Position numbers and translations under genes: made by a program. This document shows positions 1 to 5,797 of a stretch of 40,293 nt of DNA, one piece after another; the first letter of the stretch is position 1, and every line of letters starts with the position of its first letter. This stretch comes from Polaribacter sp. (lineage in GTDB: Bacteria > Bacteroidota > Bacteroidia > Flavobacteriales > Flavobacteriaceae). The notes beneath the pieces were generated by a model. That model did not search any database, was not told the DNA's origin, and saw only the letters and a list, made by a program, of their open reading frames with translations. The stretch spans positions 1 to 40,293 of the forward strand of contig JAQXAP010000033.1 of assembly GCA_029252865.1 (NCBI GenBank), read 5' to 3'.

Positions 1-755
1 CTTACAGGTTTTTTAAAGATGTTTACTAATGTATTTAAACGCCCTCTATGTGCCATTCCTAAGACACATTCTTTCACACCAAACTTCTCAGCAGCATCTC
101 TTAATATTACACTAATACCTGGAATTAAAGCTTCACCTCCTTCTAAAGAAAAACGTTTCTGACCAACATATTTTGTTTGTAAAAAGCTTTCAAAAGCTAC
201 AGCTTGGTTTAACTTTCCTAAAATGTATTTTTTTGCTTCACCTGCGTATGTGGGATGGTTATCGTTTTTATTAATGCGATCTTGCCACCACTTTAATTTT
301 TCAGGATTACGCAAGTACATGTATTCTACACCAATAGAATCACAATAAATGCGTTGTAATTTTGTTATAATTTTAGAGAGCGTCGTTTTACCTAAACCTA
401 TAATTTCACCTGCAGAAAATTCGATTTCTAAATCACTTTCAGATAAACCAAAGTTTTCGATACTTAAATTAGGTTGATATTGTCTTCTTTCTCTTACTGG
501 GTTTGTTTCAGTGAATAAGTGTCCGCGAGTTCTATAACCATTAATTAAATCTACAACCAAAAATTCTTTATGAACTTCTTCAGGAATTTCTATGGGATCA
601 ACATCTTTTAAAGAGTAATTTTCATTTGCTAAATCATACCCTTGAAAAAAGGACCTCCAACTTGGTTCAACTGTATCCGGGTTTACTAAGTATTTGTCAT
701 ATAAATCAGCTATAAAGCCTGTGTGTGCTGCGTTTAAAAACGAAAATTTATCCAT
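1..755 (-). CDS. sucA: 2-oxoglutarate dehydrogenase E1 component, N-terminal part (runs off the left edge)
   Basis: This is the first 251 codons of a leftward gene that continues beyond base 1. The translation starts MDKFSFLNAAHTGFIADLYD and contains WRSFFQGYD, VVDLINGYRTRGHLF, RNPEKLKWWQDRI, SLEGGEALIPG and GMAHRGRLNTLVN, the usual order of N-terminal E1o motifs (the small N-terminal domain that contacts E2, then the start of the thiamine-diphosphate domain). The enzyme decarboxylates 2-oxoglutarate in the TCA cycle as part of a cytoplasmic complex with SucB and Lpd. The ATG at 755 is preferred because a Bacteroidetes -7 element lies about 40 nt upstream and no earlier in-frame start is seen. 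The ThDP and magnesium motifs lie outside the window. Family membership is secure. Confidence 0.95.
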   Translation of the reverse strand, partial: MDKFSFLNAAHTGFIADLYDKYLVNPDTVEPSWRSFFQGYDLANENYSLKDVDPIEIPEEVHKEFLVVDLINGYRTRGHLFTETNPVRERRQYQPNLSIENFGLSESDLEIEFSAGEIIGLGKTTLSKIITKLQRIYCDSIGVEYMYLRNPEKLKWWQDRINKNDNHPTYAGEAKKYILGKLNQAVAFESFLQTKYVGQKRFSLEGGEALIPGISVILRDAAEKFGVKECVLGMAHRGRLNTLVNIFKKPV

Positions 756-794
756 GTTATTATTGCTGCTTTTTTTTTAAGCGATAAAGATGAA

Positions 795-802
795 CAAAAG
801 TA
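795..802 (-). promoter_or_regulatory. Putative -7 element of the sucA promoter
   Basis: On the minus strand this reads TACTTTTG, an exact match to the Bacteroidetes -7 consensus TAnnTTTG, about 40 nt before the sucA start codon. No convincing TTG -33 box is seen at the usual spacing, so the assignment rests on one box and its position. Confidence 0.5.
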
Positions 803-900
803 CGATTTTTGTCATAAATACTTATTTTTTTTAATGAAAATTAAGTATTAATTTTTTTTCATTTTATTTCGAAATTATTTTCGAAAACAAGAAAAAAATG

Positions 901-908
901 TATATTTG
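901..908 (+). promoter_or_regulatory. -7 element of the first tRNA-Asn promoter
   Basis: TATATTTG matches TAnnTTTG exactly and lies 40 nt before the first base of the tRNA. The same box at the same distance precedes the second tRNA-Asn copy, which supports it being functional. Confidence 0.65.
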
Positions 909-940
909 CATCCGCTAATTGCAATGTATGCGAAGCAAAC

Positions 941-1014
941 TCCTTCTTAGCTCAGTTGGTTAGAGCATCTGACTGTTAATCAGAGGGTCCTAGGTTCGAG
1001 TCCTAGAGAGGGAG
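941..1014 (+). tRNA. tRNA-Asn (anticodon GTT), copy 1
   Basis: The 74 nt fold into a full cloverleaf. The acceptor stem TCCTTCT/AGAGGGA has 7 pairs including one G-T. The D arm is GCTC/GAGC. The anticodon stem TCTGA/TCAGA carries the loop CTGTTAA, giving anticodon GTT. The T arm is CTAGG/CCTAG around TTCGAGT. The discriminator base is G and CCA is not encoded. The gene is identical to the copy at 1232-1305 and has its own terminator. Confidence 0.97.
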
Positions 1015-1015
1015 C

Positions 1016-1044
1016 AAAGCACTTACGAAAGTAAGTGCTTTTTT
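1016..1044 (+). terminator. Intrinsic terminator after tRNA-Asn copy 1
   Basis: Perfect inverted repeat AAAGCACTTAC / GTAAGTGCTTT with a GAAA tetraloop, running straight into a T tract, two bases after the tRNA. Confidence 0.9.
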
Positions 1045-1168
1045 CATTCTTTTTTTTAAGTTTAGTTCGTGAAATTTTGTTTGCCAAAAATTATTTACCG
1101 TTAAATATTTAAATAATTATTTTTTTGAGACACTTTTTATGAATGTGAAATACATATTTTAAATATTA

Positions 1169-1199
1169 TTTGCTAGAATCATAAAAAAATATATATTTG
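1169..1199 (+). promoter_or_regulatory. Promoter of the second tRNA-Asn
   Basis: TTTG at 1169-1172 (-33 box) and TATATTTG at 1192-1199 (-7 box) are separated by 19 nt, a good fit to the Bacteroidetes consensus. The tRNA begins 40 nt after the first base of the -7 box, as in copy 1. Confidence 0.7.
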
Positions 1200-1231
1200 C
1201 ACTCGCTAATCACAATTCTAGTGAAGCAAAC

Positions 1232-1305
1232 TCCTTCTTAGCTCAGTTGGTTAGAGCATCTGACTGTTAATCAGAGGGTCCTAGGTTCGAGTCCTAGAGA
1301 GGGAG
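1232..1305 (+). tRNA. tRNA-Asn (anticodon GTT), copy 2
   Basis: This 74-nt sequence is identical base for base to the tRNA-Asn at 941-1014, with the same cloverleaf and GTT anticodon. The upstream 40 nt are also recognisably duplicated (shared CGCTAAT, CAAT and GAAGCAAAC blocks) but have diverged, while the tRNA has not. Confidence 0.97.
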
Positions 1306-1320
1306 CAACTTATAATGATA

Positions 1321-1358
1321 AAACCGTTATACTTTTATAGTGTAACGGTTTTTTTTAT
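1321..1358 (+). terminator. Intrinsic terminator after tRNA-Asn copy 2
   Basis: Inverted repeat AAACCGTTATACT / AGTGTAACGGTTT (13 positions, one G-T pair) followed by a run of eight T. It starts 15 nt after the tRNA. Confidence 0.88.
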
Positions 1359-1399
1359 TTATTGCCGATATATCACATCCCTTCAACACCCTTGAAAAC

Positions 1400-2239
1400 T
1401 TATTGTTTGTAATTTGAATCATGATTATCAATTATTTCTTGAGCGATAGCGTGAAGGTCTGTATTAAAACCCGTTTCATAATCATTCGTAATTAAATCAA
1501 CATTATATATGCTATTCAGCCAAACCAAACTTCCAGTCTCTACAATAATATTTCCCTGATGTCCCATTTGATCTGTGAAGAGTGAAGTGGCTTCCGGCCC
1601 AAACCAATCGATATTATCTAACAATTCATTATCAAGTTTCATTTGTGTAAGTTCAAAAGAGGCCCAACCTGTGGGGACGGTGAATATTTTGGTATTGGGA
1701 AATTCAGCACGTAATGGGTCTACCATAGAATCATGCACAATATTATTTACTGCATAATCATAATACTCTTGAATAGTATTGAATCCATTAGATTGAGCAT
1801 GTGAAGCCCATGTCTCTGGAAAATCAATTTGAGGAATAGAAATGAAAATATTTATATCAGGATTACTCTGTAAAGCATATTGAATCCATGCACGATGTCC
1901 TGCAATACGATCATCAGGATCACTTCCGGCAGTCATTCCGAAAATATCTATGTTCCCTTGATCTAAAGCAGCCTTGATATTCAAATGTTCTTGACTCGAT
2001 GAATCATTCCAAAAATTAATTGCCCAACCATTTTCACCACCTCTGGCAATCCTTATGCTGGTATGACTTACAAAACCAGCATTAATTGCCATTTCATCTA
2101 ACTTTTGTGCATAGGGTAAAAAGAAACTATTGCCAATAAGTAGCATATTATATCCTTGGGTTTGTATTTGCTGAGGGTTTTCATCTTTAGTACAAGACAA
2201 TATAAGTATCAGGGTACAGAAGTTTAAAATAAATTTCAT
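1400..2239 (-). CDS. Putative lipoprotein with an SGNH-hydrolase-like domain
   Basis: A predicted 279-aa protein with a classical lipoprotein signal: MKFILNFCTLILILSC, with the lipobox Cys at residue 16, then a charged, Gln-rich linker. I place the start at 2239 because the codons upstream of MKFILNF would spoil the signal peptide. The mature part opens with MLLIGNSFF (Ser38), resembling block I of SGNH esterases, has RGGENGW near block II, and a C-terminal DQMGHQGN (Asp223, His227) that could supply the other catalytic residues. It is probably a cell-envelope esterase or carbohydrate deacylase, but the substrate cannot be told. It stands alone between the tRNA-Asn pair and a tRNA-like fragment, on the opposite strand, which suggests an acquired gene. 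The fold assignment is by motif only. Confidence 0.7.
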   Translation of the reverse strand: MKFILNFCTLILILSCTKDENPQQIQTQGYNMLLIGNSFFLPYAQKLDEMAINAGFVSHTSIRIARGGENGWAINFWNDSSSQEHLNIKAALDQGNIDIFGMTAGSDPDDRIAGHRAWIQYALQSNPDINIFISIPQIDFPETWASHAQSNGFNTIQEYYDYAVNNIVHDSMVDPLRAEFPNTKIFTVPTGWASFELTQMKLDNELLDNIDWFGPEATSLFTDQMGHQGNIIVETGSLVWLNSIYNVDLITNDYETGFNTDLHAIAQEIIDNHDSNYKQ

Positions 2240-2342
2240 TATTGTGATTTTATACTTAGAACCCAATTTATCTAAATAGTTTAATATAAATAAGTAAAAC
2301 CTAATTCACCATAAGATTTAGTTGTGCTGCAACTTTGAATAA

Positions 2343-2354
2343 TAGGGGGAGCAA
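2343..2354 (+). other. Possible remnant of a third tRNA-Asn 3' end
   Basis: The bases TAGGGGGAGCAA resemble the 3' end of the two tRNA-Asn genes plus their next bases (GAGAGGGAGCAA in the intact copies) and are followed, as in both intact copies, by an intrinsic terminator. The match is short and could be chance. No D arm, anticodon or T arm remains. Confidence 0.3.
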
Positions 2355-2362
2355 GATATAAG

Positions 2363-2389
2363 CCTTAGAATAATTTCTAAGGTTTTTTT
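2363..2389 (+). terminator. Orphan intrinsic terminator
   Basis: CCTTAGAA - TAAT - TTCTAAGG followed by seven T. No intact plus-strand gene precedes it. It sits 8 nt after the tRNA-like fragment, so it may have served a lost tRNA copy. Confidence 0.75.
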
Positions 2390-2805
2390 GTTTTGTAATT
2401 GCTCCTTGTACTATTAACTATTTGCTATGACATTCTTCTTTGGTTGATAGGTAGTTTAAAAAAAGCGAAATTCTTTTATTTTAGAAATATATTTGATGGT
2501 TTTTGCAAAATACCCCGAGCTTTTTAATAAATATTACTTATAAACATTATTGTCGTTCACTTAAATCTTAAGAGGTTGTTATTTAATAGTTAGTAGATTT
2601 TTATGTGTATTTGATTTTTTTTGTCTTGATGAAATCTATTAATTAACTATTTTTTGTGTATTTCTAGGTGCATTGCTTGTCATTAGATATTGTTTTCTTT
2701 CAGATCTCTGGTTAAATTAGTCCTTAAATCAAGTTTTTTTTGAAAAACAGGTGTTTATACTTGTTGTTATGTTTATAATTTTTTGTATTTTAGAAAAAAA
2801 AAGCT
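2390..2805. other. AT-rich stretch without a recognisable gene
   Basis: I see no ORF with protein-like composition, no tRNA and no strong terminator here. TATGTTTA at 2768-2775 is one base off the -7 consensus and could drive the ORF at 2806. Confidence 0.5.
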
Positions 2806-3297
2806 ATGTGTCTATTACAAACCAGCTCTCTTCAAGATGAGCTTTCTTACTTGCCTAAAGTTTACTCGCCAAATTCTATTGAAAAACTAGAATTAGTTCA
2901 TCCTGATTTTGAAGGAGGAAAACTTATTAATGGTTTTCCTCGAATTTCAGGAATTAGCGAAGAGAGTTGTAAAATTGTACAACTTAAAAAAGGATTAGAA
3001 AATTATGGAGTTTCTTTTTTTAATAAGTCCTCTTCTATTATTACTATCCGTAATATTGACTCCAAAGTCGTTAAGTCTTCAGAAATGGTTGATTCTGAGG
3101 TTGTAGAAAGTTGTACCTCTTCTCGAAGTCCAGAAATTAATCACTGGTTTAAACCAAAACCTCTCAAATTATTTAAGAAATCTCCCCCGATTGGATTAGC
3201 TGAAAAAGTTAGAAAGCATGAAGATTTCGTTAAAAATGTCCAAGAACATGATATATGTAAAAATAAAATGAATATAATTTCCGCGCTATCAGTTTAA
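2806..3297 (+). CDS. Hypothetical protein of unknown function (163 aa)
   Basis: An open frame starting ATG after an A-rich run, with no domain I recognise. The protein is rich in Ser, Lys and Glu (a Ser-rich middle around CTSSRSPEINHW, a Lys-Pro stretch KPKPLKLFKKSPP), has no signal peptide or membrane segment, and ends with a short hydrophobic tail. Cys residues are scattered rather than in a metal-binding pattern. It is isolated, with a decayed coding fragment 80 nt downstream and a large gap upstream, so it may be a horizontally acquired or fast-evolving gene, or part of a larger gene that decayed. It could be real (163 codons open in 35% GC DNA is unlikely by chance), but no function is proposed. 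Confidence 0.5.
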   Translation: MCLLQTSSLQDELSYLPKVYSPNSIEKLELVHPDFEGGKLINGFPRISGISEESCKIVQLKKGLENYGVSFFNKSSSIITIRNIDSKVVKSSEMVDSEVVESCTSSRSPEINHWFKPKPLKLFKKSPPIGLAEKVRKHEDFVKNVQEHDICKNKMNIISALSV

Positions 3298-3379
3298 TGA
3301 TAATTAATCTATCGAGGATTTCTTTAACTTCGAAGCCTGTAAATATTAAATATATGGAGATTGTGCGTCATATGACTAA

Positions 3380-3517
3380 TATCAAAATTATGTCTACTGG
3401 ATATTAAAAGATGATGAAAGTAAAATGGCACAGCAAGTAATGGCAATTTGTGTTGGAGGGGAAAAAGGGTTAATTCATATATTTAATGATGGTGGTTATT
3501 TATCATTAATTAATTAG
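3380..3517 (+). pseudogene. Short decayed coding fragment, C-terminal end of an unknown protein
   Basis: From the codon after an in-frame TAA (3377-3379) this frame encodes YQNYVYWILKDDESKMAQQV, then a Gly-containing stretch ending GGYLSLIN at a TAG (3515-3517). The composition is protein-like and unlike the surrounding DNA. The upstream part of the same frame (YGDCASYD) is cut off by the TAA and by another stop at 3347. An internal ATG at 3425 could give only a 30-aa peptide. I read it as the tail of a dead gene. The family is not recognised. Confidence 0.35.
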
Positions 3518-3786
3518 TATAAAATATAACCTTCTTCTATACCTTTATCAGGTTTGTTTGTGAAAAAACAATTTGACAAACGGAAAGTTGTATGGTAACT
3601 TCTGATGTTATTGTCAGCTGAAAAATTCTTATCTTGATTAGGAGTTGTTTGTCGTATATAAAGCCATTTTAAATTCGTCAAACGTCTTCTTAATTAAGTT
3701 CTAATCAGAAAACAAGATTTGCTTTTTTTTATCAAAATTTTAAATCCGACGCTTTATTTTTGTTGTTTTATTTTAGAATTGATCAT
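3518..3786. other. Intergenic stretch without a recognisable gene
   Basis: No supported ORF or RNA gene. A 7-bp inverted repeat TGATTAG (3635-3641) / CTAATCA (3701-3707) is present but is not a terminator. Confidence 0.45.
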
Positions 3787-3823
3787 AAAAAAAAACTCTA
3801 GAAATTAAATTCTAAAGTTTTTT
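3787..3823 (-). terminator. Terminator of metK (symmetrical, could act both ways)
   Basis: AACTCTAGAA (3794-3803) pairs with TTCTAAAGTT (3810-3819) with one G-T pair. It is flanked by A tracts on the left and T tracts on the right, so it forms a U-tailed hairpin on either strand. It lies 23 nt after the metK stop. Confidence 0.85.
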
Positions 3824-3845
3824 ATATGATATGAAAAAGAATTTT

Positions 3846-5102
3846 TTACAAATTAAAAGCCTCTTTTATTTTATCTACGTAATCTAATTTTTCCCAAGTA
3901 AAAGTTTCTACTTCTTCAGAAACAGTCTCCCCCATAGGATTTGTAAATGTAACTACTTTTAATTCAGAAGTTTTTCCCATATGGCCATAAGCAGCAGTTT
4001 CAGAATAAATAGGGCTTCTTAATTTTAGTCGTTTTTCTATAAAATAAGGGCGCATATCAAAAATAGATTCTACGATTTTACTAATCTCTCCATCGGTTAA
4101 ATCTATCTTAGCTGTTCCGTAAGTTTCAATATTAATACTTGTTGGTTCTGCAATACCAATAGCATAAGAAACCTGAACTAAAACTTCTTTACAAATTCCT
4201 GCAGCAACCAAGTTTTTTGCAATGTGTCTTGTTGCATATGCTCCGGATCTGTCTACTTTTGAAGGGTCTTTTCCTGAAAAAGCTCCACCACCATGAGCAC
4301 CTTTTCCACCATAAGTATCGACAATAATTTTTCTTCCGGTTAAACCGGTGTCTCCATGAGGGCCTCCAATTACAAAAACACCTGTTGGATTAATATGGTA
4401 TTTAATATTACTCGTAAATAAATTTTGAATATGAATTGGTAATTTAGCAACAACTCTAGGTATTAAAATTTCTACAATATCCTTTTTGATTTTTGCTAAC
4501 ATTACTTCATCAGACTTGTCAAAGTCATCGTGCTGAGTGCTTATTACAATCGCATCAATTTTTTGGGGTACATTATCATCAGAATATTCAATAGTCACTT
4601 GGCTTTTAGCATCAGGTCTTAAATAATTAATGTCATTATTCTCTCTTCTTAAAGCAGCTAATTCAATCAATAACCTATGTGATAGTTCTAAAGCCAACGG
4701 CATGTAGTTTTCAGTTTCATCTGTGGCGTATCCAAACATCATTCCTTGATCTCCTGCACCTTGATCTTCTGGTTTTTCTCTATCAACTCCTTGGTTAATG
4801 TCTGGAGACTGTTCATGAATTGCTGATAAAACCCCACAAGAATTTCCATCAAACATATATTCACTTTTTGTGTATCCGATTTTATTAATGACATCTCTAG
4901 CAATTTTTTGAACATCTAAATAAGTTTTAGATTTCACTTCTCCTGCTAAAAATACTTGACCAGTTGTAACTAGGGTTTCGCAAGCAACTTTACTAGTTTT
5001 ATCAAAAGCTAAAAAATTATCAATTAAAGCATCTGAAATTTGATCTGCAACTTTGTCTGGGTGTCCTTCAGAAACGCTTTCTGATGTGAATAAATACGAC
5101 AT
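3846..5102 (-). CDS. metK: S-adenosylmethionine synthetase
   Basis: This 418-aa cytoplasmic enzyme makes SAM from methionine and ATP, releasing phosphate and pyrophosphate. All family signatures are present: [20 protein letters not shown] at the N terminus (ATP and metal site), the hexapeptide-type motif [32 protein letters not shown], and the P-loop-like [19 protein letters not shown]. Length is slightly above the usual 385-400 aa, typical of Bacteroidetes members. The gene is transcribed leftward from a promoter at 5325-5353, leaving a leader of about 215 nt that carries a SAM-II-like element, so the enzyme is probably repressed by its own product. It is divergent from the metY operon and ends at a strong hairpin terminator. 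Confidence 0.98.
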   Translation of the reverse strand: MSYLFTSESVSEGHPDKVADQISDALIDNFLAFDKTSKVACETLVTTGQVFLAGEVKSKTYLDVQKIARDVINKIGYTKSEYMFDGNSCGVLSAIHEQSPDINQGVDREKPEDQGAGDQGMMFGYATDETENYMPLALELSHRLLIELAALRRENNDINYLRPDAKSQVTIEYSDDNVPQKIDAIVISTQHDDFDKSDEVMLAKIKKDIVEILIPRVVAKLPIHIQNLFTSNIKYHINPTGVFVIGGPHGDTGLTGRKIIVDTYGGKGAHGGGAFSGKDPSKVDRSGAYATRHIAKNLVAAGICKEVLVQVSYAIGIAEPTSINIETYGTAKIDLTDGEISKIVESIFDMRPYFIEKRLKLRSPIYSETAAYGHMGKTSELKVVTFTNPMGETVSEEVETFTWEKLDYVDKIKEAFNL

Positions 5103-5145
5103 GTAAATTTTCTTTTAATATTATAAATTGCCACCTAAATAAAAA

Positions 5146-5160
5146 TTACTTAGGTTTCAT
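5146..5160 (-). other. Minimal leader ORF (MKPK) in the metK 5' UTR
   Basis: In the metK leader an ATG with AGGAG 12 nt upstream starts a four-codon frame ending in TAA. The same bases take part in a possible hairpin ACCTAA (5133-5138) / TTAGGT (5150-5155). This may be chance. It would matter only if the leader regulates translation. Confidence 0.2.
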
Positions 5161-5241
5161 TAAACTATTTTCTCCTATAATTAAAGAGTACTAAGAAAAA
5201 TTAAAATAGATTGCTTTAGTTGCTAAAAGTAGTAGACAATT

Positions 5242-5313
5242 ACTGCTTTAGCATTTTTTATTTCGGCTGATACATCAGCGTCAGAGGTTGCAATCAGTTC
5301 AAATTTTTCCTCT
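5242..5313 (-). promoter_or_regulatory. SAM-II-like riboswitch in the metK leader
   Basis: Read on the minus strand, AGAGG (5313-5309) pairs with CCTCT (5287-5283) to form P1. The P1 loop AAATTTGAACTGATTGCAA aligns well with the SAM-II loop of the metX-type prototype (AUUU, then A.C, then AUUGCAA). Downstream come AAAATGCTAAA, matching the SAM-II AAAUG..GCUAAA element, and CAGT, which can pair with ACTG inside the P1 loop to close the pseudoknot; prototype SAM-II pairs ACC with GGU at this place, so the bases differ but pairing is kept. An extra hairpin GCTGA(TGTA)TCAGC sits in the connecting loop. Transcription should start about 5 nt upstream. Its position before metK fits the known role. 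Called by eye, not by covariance search. Confidence 0.75.
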
Positions 5314-5324
5314 AAAATCGTATG

Positions 5325-5353
5325 CAAATTTACATTATAAATCTAAATAACAA
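5325..5353 (-). promoter_or_regulatory. metK promoter
   Basis: On the minus strand TTG (5353-5351) and TAAATTTG (5332-5325) are 18 nt apart, a near-ideal Bacteroidetes promoter. The predicted start near 5318 places the SAM-II-like element at the very 5' end of the transcript. Confidence 0.75.
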
Positions 5354-5358
5354 GACTT

Positions 5359-5393
5359 TTATTAATAATATTTCATTATGGTATCATTAATAA
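5359..5393. repeat. Interrupted inverted repeat between metK and metY promoters
   Basis: TTATTAATAATA (5359-5370) is mirrored by TATCATTAATAA (5382-5393), 12 positions with one mismatch and an 11-nt spacer. It lies just upstream of the metK -33 box and between the two divergent promoters, where a dimeric regulator could bind. It is AT-only at most positions, so chance is possible. Confidence 0.4.
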
Positions 5394-5486
5394 ACCAAAG
5401 TTGAGTATTTGAAATTTAAGTAATAATCAGAAAAGGTTTGGTTTTAATGAGATATTACTATTTTTTGAAAAATAAATTTATTTTTA

Positions 5487-5519
5487 TTTGGATATTAAAT
5501 TTTTAAGAACATATATTTG
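5487..5519 (+). promoter_or_regulatory. Promoter of the metY operon
   Basis: TTTG at 5487-5490 and TATATTTG at 5512-5519 with a 21-nt spacer fit the Bacteroidetes consensus. The SAM-I riboswitch begins about 25 nt after the expected start site. Confidence 0.72.
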
Positions 5520-5549
5520 CATTCACAAAGTTCAATAACTTATTGAAAT

Positions 5550-5670
5550 GTTATCAAGAAAGGTGGAGGGATTAGACCCATTGAAGCCTTAGCAACCCTT
5601 TTCGTGAGGAAAAGAAGGTGCTAAATTCTACTTAATTTCAGATTCATTTATCAGAAATTGGATAGATAAC
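5550..5670 (+). promoter_or_regulatory. SAM-I (S-box) riboswitch upstream of metY
   Basis: The outer helix P1 is GTTATC (5550-5555) with GATAAC (5665-5670). Inside are the diagnostic conserved blocks in order: AGGTGGAGGGATTAGACCC, TGAAGCCTTAGCAACCC, the P3 closing block AGAAGGTGCTAAATTCTAC, and a final variable hairpin. These are the core elements of the S-box family, including the kink-turn and SAM-contacting GCUAA. It controls metY and presumably the metX-thrA and metZ genes behind it, reducing expression when SAM is abundant. Confidence 0.93.
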
Positions 5671-5676
5671 CCAAAG

Positions 5677-5698
5677 CAAAGACACGTTCGTGTCTTTG
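5677..5698 (+). promoter_or_regulatory. Hairpin after the first SAM-I aptamer (possible expression platform)
   Basis: CAAAGACAC - GTTC - GTGTCTTTG is a perfect 9-bp stem 6 nt after the aptamer. It is followed by TACAATTCTTAATAACG rather than a T tract, so it is not a canonical intrinsic terminator, and it is about 100 nt from the metY start codon. Confidence 0.5.
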
Positions 5699-5797
5699 TA
5701 CAATTCTTAATAACGTTTTTCTAGTAAGTACATCAATTAAGTTGATGCATTAAACTTTTGTTTTAATCATTTATTAACTCAAAAAAATAACAGAAAA

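Noticed and set aside
1575-1757. Plus-strand 60-codon frame opposite the SGNH lipoprotein gene
   Set aside because: It lies wholly inside the better-supported minus-strand gene and shows no protein-like motif.
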